This document shows positions 1-8,341 of a stretch of 49,422 nucleotides of DNA, piece by piece. A program made the translations under genes and the position numbers. Location of the stretch: the NCBI RefSeq assembly GCF_000337735.1, contig NZ_AOHX01000033.1, forward strand, positions 1 to 49,422. Reading direction: 5' to 3'. The DNA comes from Natronorubrum sulfidifaciens JCM 14089. Its GTDB lineage: Archaea > Halobacteriota > Halobacteria > Halobacteriales > Natrialbaceae. The notes below the pieces were generated by a model. It was not told the DNA's origin and searched no databases. It was given only the letters and a program-made list of their open reading frames with translations. Position 1 is the stretch's first letter; each line of letters begins with the position of its first letter.

Positions 1-1
1 G

Positions 2-20
2 AGATGTGTATAAGAGACAG
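2..20 (+). other. Tn5/Nextera mosaic-end adapter remnant
   Basis: The 19 bases match the Tn5 mosaic end AGATGTGTATAAGAGACAG exactly, preceded by one G. This is library-construction sequence, not genome. Native sequence starts at about 21. The reverse complement of the same element closes the window. Confidence 0.97.
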
Positions 21-463
21 GTTGCCGTGTCCGCGACTGGAAACCCGTTCTCGAGGTACGGTCGGTCTTCCTCACCGTCGCTGTCCTCGTAGGCGTACGT
101 CTCGTCGTCGGTAGTGTCTTGATGGACCGTCGCTGTCAGCCGGCCGACGAGGTCGACCTCGTCGCGTTCGATCGTCACGTTCTCGTGTGTTCCAGCACCG
201 AGGTAGTCGGAGACGACGAGTGGCTCCTCACCGCTGTCGGTGATGACGATGAAACCGCCGTCCGAGAGGGTGACCTCCTCGATGATGACCGACTCGCCGT
301 CCTGTTGTTGGTCCTCGAATGCGATCGACGCCGTCGGGTCCTCATCGACGCCGAAGATGGCGGGTGCCTGACCGACGACGATCCCCGCGGCGAGCACGAC
401 CACGATCGCGATCAGGATCGCGCCGACGCGTTTGATCGTGCCGAAGGTCACTCTCGAACTCAT
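21..463 (-). CDS. Membrane-anchored DUF7282-like secreted protein, 3' end missing
   Basis: Reading down from ATG at 463 gives 147 codons and no stop before the adapter, so the C-terminus is missing. The protein starts MSSRVTFGTIKRVGAILIAI, with a hydrophobic segment at about residues 12-34 that is a signal anchor or uncleaved signal peptide. It is followed by a very acidic extracellular part (FEDQQQDGESVIIEEVTLSD; later SDYLGAGTHENVTI). The pattern 'LSDGGF.....SG....VVSDYLGAGTHENVTI' resembles the haloarchaeal DUF7282 domain, found in exported proteins of unknown function. The domain name is from memory and unchecked. The gene diverges from the small gene at 618. Confidence 0.7.
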
Positions 464-617
464 GTGGCTGGGATCGTCCTCGTGTAAGGGCTCGAGCGAC
501 GTAAAACGCGCCGTCCGTTCGCAGAAACGGAGTGACTGGACGAGTGTCAGCGAGCAGGACTGTCCGTTCGTTGATAGTACCACAACGCTCTTGTTCCGTG
601 CTGGACACTAGTCAACT

Positions 618-827
618 ATGAAACAAAACGTGGGCAGAACGGACCAGCTCGTGCGTTTGGCCCTCGGTGCGGTTTTGGGACTCGCCTCGCTGGCGATTCT
701 CGGTGGCGTCGTTTCGCTGCCGATGGTCCTCTCGCCCGTTCTCGGCGTGTTCTCGCTCGTGTTCCTCGCAACCGCCGTCACCAGCGTCTGTGGGCTCTAT
801 TCGGCGCTTGGCATCAGCACGAAGTAA
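618..827 (+). CDS. DUF2892 (YgaP-like) small inner-membrane protein
   Basis: 69 residues. A short basic start (MKQNVGRTDQLVRLALGAVL) is followed by two hydrophobic segments at about residues 14-34 and 38-58, and a final 'CGLYSALGISTK'. That is the layout of the DUF2892 / YgaP transmembrane family: N-terminal 'N.G..DR..R', two helices, then 'C.LY..LGI.T'. In bacteria the domain is often joined to rhodanese and related to thiosulfate or sulfide handling, but here it stands alone. Function is unknown. It lies 141 nt upstream of the RNase Z gene and is probably a separate unit. Confidence 0.8.
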   Translation: MKQNVGRTDQLVRLALGAVLGLASLAILGGVVSLPMVLSPVLGVFSLVFLATAVTSVCGLYSALGISTK

Positions 828-968
828 CAAGAGACACCTCCCGCCGTTGGCCACGGCGACACCGAAATGGGTCGACTGTGTAATTCTTGTGCCCACGTCA
901 CGGGCGTTTCGGTTACTGTCGCCGGTCATCCGAAGGGCGTTTAGTCACGGCACGCCGACCATCGAGCG

Positions 969-1895
969 ATGCCACTGCGCGTGACGTTTCTGGGGACGGC
1001 TGGGGCGATTCCGACGACCGAGCGAAACCCGAGCAGTATCTTCGTCGCTCGGGCGGGCGACGAGTTGCTGTTCGACGCCGGCGAGGGAACCCAGCGCCAG
1101 ATGATGCGCTTTGGAACCGGATTTTCGATCTCACACCTGTTCGTCACGCATCTCCACGGCGACCACGTGCTCGGGATTCCCGGACTGCTCCAGACGATGG
1201 CCTTTAACGACCGTGAGGAGCCACTGGCGATCCACACGCCTCACGGCACGCGCCGTCAGATACAGAGCTTAGTCAACGCCCTCGGCAACCGCCCTTCGTT
1301 TCCAGTGCGAGTCAACGAGGTCGGCGACGGCGACGTCGCCTATCGGGCCGACGAGTACGAGGTCCGCGTCTTCGGAACCGACCACGACACCCGCTCGGTC
1401 GGCTACGCGCTCGTCGAAGACGACCGTAAAGGGCGGTTCGACCGCGACCACGCCGAGGACCTCGGCGTTCCTGTCGGACCGAAGTTCTCAAAACTCCACG
1501 CGGGCGAGTCGGTCGAACTCGAGGACGGGACCGTCGTCGAGCCCGAACAGGTCGTCGGCGAGCCCCGCCCCGGTCGTTCGATCGTTTACACCGGCGATAC
1601 GCGACCGACGACGGCGACGATCGAAGTCACGGACGAACCCGAACTGTTGATTCACGACGCCACGTTCGCCGAGGACCGCGCCGACCGTGCCGGCGCGACT
1701 GCCCACTCGACAGCTCGGCAGGCGGCCGAAATCGCCAACCGCGCCGGTGCGGATCGTCTCGCCCTGATGCATCTCTCCTCACGATATGCGGGCTACGCCG
1801 ACGATCATCTCGAGGACGCCGAGGCGGTCTTCGACGGCGAGGTGTTCGTCCCCGACGACGGACAGACGCTCGAGATTCCGTATCCGGACGACTGA
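969..1895 (+). CDS. rnz: Ribonuclease Z (tRNA 3'-processing endonuclease)
   Basis: 308 residues, the usual length of the short-form RNase Z. It removes 3' trailers from pre-tRNAs, leaving an end for CCA addition, and is a cytosolic zinc-dependent metallo-beta-lactamase-fold enzyme. The start MPLRVTFLGTAGAIPT, FDAGEGTQRQ near residues 35-44, the metal motif HLHGDH at 61-66, the YTGDT strand with a bridging aspartate near 210 and the late 'MHLSSRY' histidine all fit. The exosite region lies at about residues 150-200. Haloarchaea need it because many of their tRNA genes do not encode CCA. No gene partner is obvious; it is likely single-gene. Confidence 0.95.
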   Translation: MPLRVTFLGTAGAIPTTERNPSSIFVARAGDELLFDAGEGTQRQMMRFGTGFSISHLFVTHLHGDHVLGIPGLLQTMAFNDREEPLAIHTPHGTRRQIQSLVNALGNRPSFPVRVNEVGDGDVAYRADEYEVRVFGTDHDTRSVGYALVEDDRKGRFDRDHAEDLGVPVGPKFSKLHAGESVELEDGTVVEPEQVVGEPRPGRSIVYTGDTRPTTATIEVTDEPELLIHDATFAEDRADRAGATAHSTARQAAEIANRAGADRLALMHLSSRYAGYADDHLEDAEAVFDGEVFVPDDGQTLEIPYPDD

Positions 1896-2113
1896 GACGG
1901 AGTGCTGTCCCGATCTCCCGCCGATCGCCAGCACGGGTCGGCGATCAACGGTGATCGACTCCAGTAACCGTATCAGACGGTTCGCTGTCACCCGTCAGCT
2001 CGCCGGACCGAACGGTGCTATTTCGCCACACGGTTACACCCGTCGCGTTCTCAGTGCGGTATCAAAAGTACCATACCACCCCACGACTCAGTAGACCGTA
2101 TCAGGTGGTTTCT

Positions 2114-3226
2114 GTGACCGAAAAACGCGAGTACAAAGACGACTATCCCGACAAGACGCTGTATATTCCGGGTCCGACCGAAGTGCGCGAGGACGTCATC
2201 GAGGCGATGTGCGAGCCGATGTTCGGCCACCGCATGGACCAGATGACCGACCTCTATACGACCATCGTCGAGGACACCAAGGAGTTCCTCGGCACCGACA
2301 ACGAGGTCGTCATCCTCACGGGCTCGGGAACGGAGTTCTGGGAGGCGTCGACGCTCAACCTTGTCGACGAGAACATCCTCGTCCCGACCTGTGGCAGCTT
2401 CAGCGAGCGCCACGCCAACGTCGCCGAGCGACTGGGCAAAAACGTCGACCGCCTCGAGTACGAGTGGGGCCAAGCCATCAAACCCGAGGACATCCGCGAG
2501 GAACTCGAGGAAAGCGACACCGACTACGACGTGGTCGCAACCGTGATGAACGAGAGTTCGACCGGCGTCCGCAACCCCGTCGAGGAGATCGGTGACGTCG
2601 TCGCCGACTATCCGGACACCTACTTCGTCGTCGACGCCGTCTCCTCGCTCGGCGGCGACTACGTCGATATCGACGAGCACAACATCGACGTCATCTTCGC
2701 TTCCTCACAGAAGGCCTTCGCCATGCCGCCGGGGCTGTCGATCTGTGTCGTCAGCGACGACGCCTACGAGCGCGAACTCGAGAAAGAGTCCGCGTCGTGG
2801 TACGGCGGCTTCCAGCGGACGATCGACTACTACGAGCGGAAAGGACAGACTCACTCCACGCCGGCGATCCCGATCATGCTCGCCTACCGCAAGCAGATGA
2901 AACACATGCTCGAGGAAGGCCACGAGGCGCGGAGCGAGCGCCACCGCGAGATGGCCGAGTACGTCCGCGAGTGGGCCGACGAACACTTCGCCATGTTCCC
3001 CGAGGAGGGCTACGAGTCCCAGACCGTGGCCTGTATTGAGAACACGCAGGGGATCGACGTCGCCGAAACGATCGAGACCGTCAACGAGGAGTACGACATG
3101 GCCTTTTCGAACGGCTACGGCTCCCAACTCGGCGAGAAGACGTTCCGTATCGGCCACATGGGCGAACACGACCTCGAGTCGATCAAAGAACTGACCGACG
3201 CCATCGAAGACGTCGCTGACCTCTAA
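2114..3226 (+). CDS. Class V PLP aminotransferase (serine-pyruvate / alanine-glyoxylate type)
   Basis: The chosen GTG at 2114 gives 370 residues beginning (M)TEKREYKDDYPDK. GTG at 2105 is also possible. The fold-type-I class-V pattern is complete: 'LYIPGPTEV' near the N-terminus, 'TGSGTEFWEA' for cofactor phosphate, VVDAVSSLGG with the PLP-ring aspartate (D174), and the Schiff-base lysine in SSQKAFAMPPG (K200). The family transfers amino groups between alanine or serine and glyoxylate or pyruvate. Some archaeal members act as broad aminotransferases, including on phosphohydroxypyruvate. With serB and serA in the same window and no serC seen, a role in serine synthesis is possible but inferred. 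The exact substrate cannot be told from sequence. Confidence 0.88.
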   Translation: MTEKREYKDDYPDKTLYIPGPTEVREDVIEAMCEPMFGHRMDQMTDLYTTIVEDTKEFLGTDNEVVILTGSGTEFWEASTLNLVDENILVPTCGSFSERHANVAERLGKNVDRLEYEWGQAIKPEDIREELEESDTDYDVVATVMNESSTGVRNPVEEIGDVVADYPDTYFVVDAVSSLGGDYVDIDEHNIDVIFASSQKAFAMPPGLSICVVSDDAYERELEKESASWYGGFQRTIDYYERKGQTHSTPAIPIMLAYRKQMKHMLEEGHEARSERHREMAEYVREWADEHFAMFPEEGYESQTVACIENTQGIDVAETIETVNEEYDMAFSNGYGSQLGEKTFRIGHMGEHDLESIKELTDAIEDVADL

Positions 3227-3402
3227 GTCGGCGCTCGAGGACGTGACTCGAGTCTAGGGGTACTCTCGATCAGTTGTCGGATCACGCGCTCAGTGTTCTT
3301 TTACAGGAGATCGTCGCACGAGTGTGTTGTTTAGGACTGTCCGCGAGAAACCCGGTAAGTACAGCTGAAGGAATTACTACAGAACTCTCTGCCAATATTG
3401 AG

Positions 3403-3818
3403 CTAACACTGTTCCGTTTCAGCAGAGATGTCACAGGTTTCAGTAACCGTAAATCCGACGTGATCGAACGTGGTGACTTTGATAGTGACGGCTACACAAT
3501 CAGATTCGGCGTTAGTGAGCTCGCGTTCAACCCACTCTTCATCTCCCTCCAGCTGGCCTGCAATAGCGAACTGGCCCGGTTCACGTGGCCATGTACAGTT
3601 GAGGAACGTCCAAGAGTCCTCTGGGGGAGTTCATGAGTAGATTTATCAATGATTTCCCCCTCGTTCGTAATTCGAACGGACAGTGTCCGTTCCTTACTCT
3701 GCATATTTCCGAGGGCAACGCCGAGTAGTTCGACATCATCGTTGAAAAAGCCCGTACAGCCAGAAAAGCAGATTGTGGCACCAGCGGTAACTACAGAGAG
3801 ATACTGCCGTCGATTCAT
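3403..3818 (-). pseudogene. Haloarchaeal lipoprotein with a one-base frameshift
   Basis: From ATG at 3818 the frame reads MNRRQYLSVVTAGATICFSG then a lipobox-like cysteine (FSGC, C21), an RR-type lipoprotein signal, and runs well to '..STHELP'. At the run of five G (plus strand 3623-3627) it drifts into an unlikely basic sequence. Shifting one base continues as PEDSWTFLNCTWPREPGQF, then AIAGQLEGDEEWVERELT, a DC pair and a TAG at 3403-3405. The span is 416 nt, one base short of a multiple of three, so a sixth G would restore about 138 codons. The repaired protein shares 'WP..PGQF...A.L' and 'DC' with the intact lipoprotein at 27773. A real mutation or a homopolymer sequencing error are both possible. 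The region is AT-richer than its neighbours. Confidence 0.72.
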
Positions 3819-3992
3819 ACTATCTATTGATAATAAGTATGTAAATTCTTTTTGGGGGAGAGTGACACGGATACTGTTCAATACGCACACGTAGTTGCCA
3901 TTCAGTATCGGTGAATCACAAAACAGTCAGCGAGGAACTTGAGTAGCACAGTTGAAGAAAAACTTATGGGTAAATGAAATGAACTTGACAGT

Positions 3993-4466
3993 GTGTCATC
4001 TAAAGAACGTTCATTGCTGATCCCGAGTCTGGTTTATCTTGGTGCCACTATACTAATCGGAATACCAGCAATAATCGCTTCACTATCGGTTTTGACCCAT
4101 CTCTCCGGTGTAGTACTCAATACCGTAGGGAGTGAACAAATACCGCCAGTCGGCGGCATCTTGTTGCTCGCGGTATCAGTCCTAATTGGTCTTCAGTTAG
4201 CCATCGAAGCCGCTGCTGTTCAATTAGGCGGGATTGAAGCATTAGGAAGAGGGTCTCCGCGTGCTACCCTCGCTCGATATGGGTTCTTAACCCTGTGCGT
4301 GTTTATCGCGCTGGCAGCCGTTACGTGGGCAGGCCTTTCCGCAGTAGTAGGCGGATATGGGTGGAGCATTATCGTACTTGGACTGCTGGTCGGGTGTGCT
4401 GGGTTCATTGTCCTCTGTAGGAGTACACACGCCTTTATTACAGGATTCCGTAGCAGCGAGGTATAA
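3993..4466 (+). CDS. Orphan four-helix membrane protein, unknown function
   Basis: 157 residues from GTG at 3993 (MSSKERSLLIPSLVYLGATI). Hydrophobic segments lie at about residues 9-35, 49-75, 92-117 and 121-145, with short loops and a short polar tail (FITGFRSSEV). I recognise no family. An AT-rich TTATGG-type element at 3963-3968 lies about 27 nt before the GTG, which supports this start and leaderless transcription. The coding sequence is AT-richer and less acidic than neighbouring genes, as is the frameshifted lipoprotein before it, which suggests recent acquisition or relaxed selection. Confidence 0.65.
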   Translation: MSSKERSLLIPSLVYLGATILIGIPAIIASLSVLTHLSGVVLNTVGSEQIPPVGGILLLAVSVLIGLQLAIEAAAVQLGGIEALGRGSPRATLARYGFLTLCVFIALAAVTWAGLSAVVGGYGWSIIVLGLLVGCAGFIVLCRSTHAFITGFRSSEV

Positions 4467-4555
4467 GCATCTGTCGTTGCCGAATCGACCGTTCCAGTTT
4501 CACATCCCATTGCGAATAGAGTAGCTACTGAAAGTCGACGTGAACCCGCGTCGGA

Positions 4556-4561
4556 TTTATA
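4556..4561 (+). promoter_or_regulatory. TATA box of the DUF460 gene
   Basis: TTTATA centred about 27.5 nt before the GTG at 4586 in otherwise GC-rich DNA. Transcription would start at or next to the initiation codon (leaderless), supporting GTG 4586 as the true start. Confidence 0.7.
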
Positions 4562-4585
4562 CGCGACTCGCCCCTAGGGCCGCCT

Positions 4586-6559
4586 GTGAGTACGCGAACG
4601 AGTGCCCTCGATGCAGTCGTCTTCGGGGTCGATATTCAAAGCGGTGACGTGCGGGGCGATGCGCCGTCGTACGCCCTCGTGGTCTACGACGGTGACGACC
4701 TCACGCGGGATGTCGTCACTCACCGCAAACTCCGGCGGCTGATCGACGACGAGGAGCCGGCGATCATCGCGACGGACAACATGTACGAGCTGGCGGCCGA
4801 CAAGGATCAGCTGATTCACTTCCTCGGCTCGCTGCCTTCCGAGACGATGCTCGTGCAGGTAACGGGTGCCGAACAGCCCGAACCACTCTCTCGAGTCGCG
4901 AAACGCCACGGCATTCCCTACGGCAAACAGCCGATGGAAGAGGCCGAAGCCGCCGCGCGGCTGGCCGCCCACAACGTCGGCCACGAGGTCTCTGCGTTTA
5001 CGGATACGACAGAAGTCAAGGTCTCTCGAGGCCGTTCAACCGGCAGCGGTGGCTGGAGCGAGGATCGCTATACGCGTCGCATCCACGGCTCGGTTCGGAA
5101 GCGGACGCGAGAGGTCGAGTCCGAACTCGAGGCCGAAACCCTCGAGTACGATCGGGAGATCCGGGAGGCCTACGGTGGCTACGCGAACGCCGTCTTCACC
5201 GTCTCCGCCCGCCCCAGTGACATCCCCGTCTCGAGAAATCGGTCGGGCGACGTCCGCGTCGAGATCGAACGCGAGCGCCGCGATGGGATCGAGTTCCGCC
5301 CGCTCGCCAAACGCCGGGATCACGTCATCGTCGGTATCGATCCCGGCACGACGACTGCGGCCGCGATCGTCTCTCTCGAGGGTGAGGTGTTAGACGTCTG
5401 GAGTTCGCGGACCAGCGACACCGCCGACGTGATCGAGTGGATCGTCGAACGGGGTCGTCCGATCATCGTCGCGGCGGACGTGACGCCGATGCCCGAGACG
5501 GTCGAGAAGTTCCGCCGGAGCTTCGACGCCGCGGGCTGGATGCCCACGAGCGATCTGCCGATCGACGAGAAACAACACCGCACGCGTCACGACCCCTACG
5601 ACGACGACCACCAGCGCGATGCGATGGCCGCGGCGCTGTATGCCTTCGACGCCCACGAAGACCAGTTCGAGCGCATCGCCACAAAGCTCCCGCCGGGGCT
5701 CGACCGTGGCGAGGTGACGGCGCGTGTCGTCGCCGACGAGGAAAGCGTCGAGGCCGTCCTCAGGGATCTGGACGACGACGAGGAGAGCACGGAGGAGTCG
5801 ACCGAGCACGAACCACGCGAGCTGACGCCCGAAGAACAGCGGATCAAAGACCTCGAGCGACAGGTCGAGCGGCTTCAGTCACACGTCGGGACCCTCGAGG
5901 GACGGCTTGAGGACCGCGACGAGCGTATCGACGACCTCGAGTCGAAGCTCACCCTCGCGCGTCGCGAGGAACGAACGCAAGTTCGGAAGGATCGTGAGGT
6001 GAACCGCCTCGAGCGGAAGGCGAACCGTTTAGAGCGCGAACGCGACACGGCCCGTGAGGAAGTGGACGACCTCGAGCGGAAAGTCGAGCGGATGAAAGCG
6101 CTCTGGAAGCTCGATCACTCGAACTTCAGCGACGTGTCGGCCGAAAAGGAGGGGCTGGTCCCAGTCAAGGTCGTCGAGAAGTTCACGAAGGGCGCGCTCC
6201 GCGAGGCCAACGAGCAGTACGGGATCGCAGCCGGCGATATCGTCTTCTTGCGGGATGCGAGTGGGGCGGGCCGCTCGACGGCCGAACTGCTTGCCGGCTT
6301 CGAACCGCGGGTCGTCTTGAAACAGGGCGGACTCTCGGAGGTCGCCGACGAAATCCTCTTCGACGCCGACATTCCGGTCGGTCCCGCCGACGACGTCGCC
6401 ATGCAGGAAGTCGACGAACTCGCCGTCGCCCGTGAGGACGACGTCGAGGCGGTCATCGACGACTGGCACGAGCGTGCGACAGAACGAAAACGCGACCGCA
6501 AGGCGGCGATGGTCGATCAACTCATCAGCGAACACCGAGCGGGCGACAACCAGGCGTGA
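4586..6559 (+). CDS. DUF460 protein: RuvC/YqgF-like RNase H-fold nuclease with coiled coil
   Basis: 657 residues from GTG. The central RNase H-like domain shows VIVGIDPGTTTAAAI (IDPGT at 251-255, first acidic residue), AADVTPMPETV (D298) and DHQRDAMAAALYAF (D345), the spacing of RuvC/YqgF nucleases. A first unit at about residues 8-130 (VVFGVDIQSGD, IIATDNMYELA) looks like a second, degenerate copy of the fold. A long charged coiled coil spans about 413-505, and a conserved C-terminal region ends near 640. This is the archaeal DUF460 family, predicted nucleases of unknown substrate; coupling to RNA or recombination is only prediction. It has its own TATA box. Confidence 0.88.
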   Translation: MSTRTSALDAVVFGVDIQSGDVRGDAPSYALVVYDGDDLTRDVVTHRKLRRLIDDEEPAIIATDNMYELAADKDQLIHFLGSLPSETMLVQVTGAEQPEPLSRVAKRHGIPYGKQPMEEAEAAARLAAHNVGHEVSAFTDTTEVKVSRGRSTGSGGWSEDRYTRRIHGSVRKRTREVESELEAETLEYDREIREAYGGYANAVFTVSARPSDIPVSRNRSGDVRVEIERERRDGIEFRPLAKRRDHVIVGIDPGTTTAAAIVSLEGEVLDVWSSRTSDTADVIEWIVERGRPIIVAADVTPMPETVEKFRRSFDAAGWMPTSDLPIDEKQHRTRHDPYDDDHQRDAMAAALYAFDAHEDQFERIATKLPPGLDRGEVTARVVADEESVEAVLRDLDDDEESTEESTEHEPRELTPEEQRIKDLERQVERLQSHVGTLEGRLEDRDERIDDLESKLTLARREERTQVRKDREVNRLERKANRLERERDTAREEVDDLERKVERMKALWKLDHSNFSDVSAEKEGLVPVKVVEKFTKGALREANEQYGIAAGDIVFLRDASGAGRSTAELLAGFEPRVVLKQGGLSEVADEILFDADIPVGPADDVAMQEVDELAVAREDDVEAVIDDWHERATERKRDRKAAMVDQLISEHRAGDNQA

Positions 6560-6586
6560 ACTGCGCTCGCGGGCCGGCTCGGAGTC

Positions 6587-6841
6587 TCACTCCGCCGACC
6601 CCATCGGCGACAGCACCTGCGGCACTTCCTCGACCTCGAGCTCGTCGGTCAGGTCCTCCGGCTCGTCGACCGGACCGTTGACGAACAGCGCGTGCCCGAT
6701 CAAGCCGATCGCGATGACGCCGAAGACGGCGAGCGCGGGCTCGAGTGGGACCGACGTCACGTAGCCGATCCCGGCACCGAGGCTGAGACTTGCGGCGATA
6801 CAGGCCAACACGAGATCGTAGTAGTGAAGCGTGTATCCCAT
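6587..6841 (-). CDS. Small two-helix membrane protein
   Basis: 84 residues (MGYTLHYYDLVLACIAASLS). Two hydrophobic segments at about 9-30 and 34-55, with a glycine-rich turn, then an acidic cytosolic tail (DEPEDLTDELEVEEVP). An A/T element (ACAAAATCC on the plus strand, 6864-6872) sits about 27 nt before the ATG, so leaderless expression is likely. The gene converges on the DUF460 gene, with stops 27 nt apart. The family is common in haloarchaea, with no known function. Confidence 0.7.
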   Translation of the reverse strand: MGYTLHYYDLVLACIAASLSLGAGIGYVTSVPLEPALAVFGVIAIGLIGHALFVNGPVDEPEDLTDELEVEEVPQVLSPMGSAE

Positions 6842-6905
6842 ACGTCCTCGAGGTGACGCAGCGACAAAATCCTTCGCTGCAGCGTCGCCGGACTGTGACT
6901 GTGCG

Positions 6906-7085
6906 TCAGAACATCCCGAAGCTCTGGAGCATGCCCGAGACCAGTGCCTTGACGACGATGCCGAGACCGGCGAGGACGAGCGCGATGCCGGCGGCGATCA
7001 GGAGGTTCTGAGAGGCGATCAGTCCGACACCGGCGAGAAGGATCAGGAGACCGGCGATTCCTTGCGGACCGAGATTTTTCAGCAT
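6906..7085 (-). CDS. DUF7470-like 59-residue membrane protein
   Basis: ATG at 7085 to TGA at 6906-6908 encodes MLKNLGPQGIAGLLILLAGV, then a second hydrophobic stretch (IAAGIALVLAGLGIVVKALV) and 'SGMLQSFGMF'. Two short helices separated by 'LIASQNLL' make a hairpin membrane peptide. The layout matches a small haloarchaeal family I recall as DUF7470; the name is unchecked. A TTTATT-type box (plus-strand AATAAA near 7110-7115) lies about 27 nt upstream of the ATG. It is divergent from aIF-1A, 125 nt apart. Confidence 0.72.
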   Translation of the reverse strand: MLKNLGPQGIAGLLILLAGVGLIASQNLLIAAGIALVLAGLGIVVKALVSGMLQSFGMF

Positions 7086-7181
7086 ATGAAGGGCTGGCCA
7101 GCCGAGGGAAATAAACGGCGTGGTTTTCCGGGTTCCGTGGCCGGCGGCGACCCGGAGACTGTCAACGGAATCGATAAAGGG

Positions 7182-7187
7182 TTAAAC
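7182..7187 (+). promoter_or_regulatory. Probable TATA box of aIF-1A
   Basis: TTAAAC inside AAAGGGTTAAACCAC is centred about 26.5 nt before the ATG at 7211, consistent with a leaderless transcript. Confidence 0.55.
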
Positions 7188-7210
7188 CACTCGAATGTGA
7201 ACTACGGGCC

Positions 7211-7501
7211 ATGAGTGACGACGGTGAGGGCGGTCGGAAGAACCTCCGGATGCCTGAGGACGACGAGGTTTTCGCGACCGTCACGAACATGCTCGGAGCG
7301 AACCGCGTGAAAGTACGCTGTGCAGACGGGACAGAGCGCACCGCACGTATCCCCGGCAAGATGCAAAAACGCATCTGGATCCGCGAGGACGACGTCGTCC
7401 TCGTCGAGCCGTGGGACTGGCAAGACGAGAAAGCCGACATCACCTGGCGTTACGAAAAAAGCGAAGCCGACCAGCTCCGCCGCGAAGGCCACATTCAGTA
7501 A
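7211..7501 (+). CDS. eif1A: Translation initiation factor aIF-1A
   Basis: 96 residues. It binds the small ribosomal subunit A site during start-codon selection. The S1/OB-fold core is clear: '[17 protein letters not shown]', '[18 protein letters not shown]', '[20 protein letters not shown]' and '[20 protein letters not shown]', followed by a stop. The length and the conserved RIPGK(M/F)xKR.WI signature match archaeal aIF-1A. The N-terminal extension ([19 protein letters not shown]) is typical of haloarchaea. A TATA-like element sits 27 nt upstream. Confidence 0.97.
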   Translation: MSDDGEGGRKNLRMPEDDEVFATVTNMLGANRVKVRCADGTERTARIPGKMQKRIWIREDDVVLVEPWDWQDEKADITWRYEKSEADQLRREGHIQ

Positions 7502-7648
7502 GTCCACCCGTCTGTGCTGTGCGTACAGCGAGACGGCGTCACCGACGGCCACGCTTGCGGACCGAACTGCGTTCTCTCGAGATTTCTGCCCGGTAGCGGA
7601 GCCGATACCGTCCGTTTGTCAACTCGAGGCCGATGAACCGCGGCTGGG

Positions 7649-8311
7649 TCACTCGACCTGCAGGTCGCCGACCATCGTCACTTCGTGGGGCGCACAGACG
7701 TACTGTGCTATCTCGGAACTGGCCGTGAACGCGAGGAACTGACCGTCGCCACCCTCAGAAGTCAGCTCCGTCGCGAGATCGTCGACGACGTTTCCGTCCG
7801 CGTCTCGGAGCTCGAGGTTGTGCACCATGCCGTCGCCCTCGGCCCAGCCGATCTCGTAGGTTTCGCCGTCCTCGAGGACGAGCGTCGGGTTCTCGACGCC
7901 CTCGATCGGCGCTGGCTCGAGGCCCTCCCACGCGGCTGTCCCGCCGTAGAGGACGATACGCGTTCCCGGCTCGATCTCGATCGGTCCCACCGACTCGAGT
8001 TCTTCGTGGTCGTCGTCTGGCGTGGTCTCCTCCTCGAGATCGGACTCGGGCGCGGTCTCCTCGCCGGTGTCGGTCGACGTGTCCGCGTCGGCGTCCGCTC
8101 CGTTGGGGTCGTCGTTTTCGTCGCTCGAGGGCGTCTCGTCGTCCGTGCCGTTGGTCTCGGTAGTCGTGTCGTTCGCATCACCACCAGCACCGAGCGATGA
8201 CTCGGAATCGACGCGGCTCCGGTCGAGACAGCCGGCGAGGATCGACGCGACCGCCGCGCCGCCGGTGACCTGCAGCACTGCTCGACGCCGTACCCGATTC
8301 GTGTCATCCAT
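7649..8311 (-). CDS. Tat lipoprotein with blue-copper (cupredoxin) domain
   Basis: 220 residues. The N-terminus MDDTNRVRRRAVLQVTGGAA with a lipobox (ILAGC, C28) marks Tat export and lipid anchoring. Residues ~30-110 are a low-complexity Asp/Glu/Thr/Ser spacer that holds the domain off the membrane. The C-terminal ~110 residues form a cupredoxin: 'GTRIVLYGGTAAWEG', a ligand histidine in VHNLELRD, then YVCAPHEVTMVGD supplying Cys, His and probably Met. Type-I copper proteins of this kind carry electrons outside the membrane. His-Met spacing is H-x3-M, one shorter than plastocyanin H-x4-M. It is a paralogue of the next gene at 8516, without the long spacer there. A TATATA box at 8335-8341 supports ATG 8311. 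Confidence 0.88.
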   Translation of the reverse strand: MDDTNRVRRRAVLQVTGGAAVASILAGCLDRSRVDSESSLGAGGDANDTTTETNGTDDETPSSDENDDPNGADADADTSTDTGEETAPESDLEEETTPDDDHEELESVGPIEIEPGTRIVLYGGTAAWEGLEPAPIEGVENPTLVLEDGETYEIGWAEGDGMVHNLELRDADGNVVDDLATELTSEGGDGQFLAFTASSEIAQYVCAPHEVTMVGDLQVE

Positions 8312-8334
8312 GTATCCATTTCTCTCCCACGTTG

Positions 8335-8341
8335 TTATATA
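8335..8341 (-). promoter_or_regulatory. TATA box of the longer cupredoxin gene
   Basis: A TATATAA-type element (plus strand TTATATA) is centred 27 nt upstream of the ATG at 8311, so a leaderless start is likely. Confidence 0.7.

Noticed and set aside
3274-3636. 120-codon plus-strand frame over the broken lipoprotein
   Set aside because: It is antisense to the lipoprotein, has no family features, and ends exactly where the lipoprotein frames are readable.
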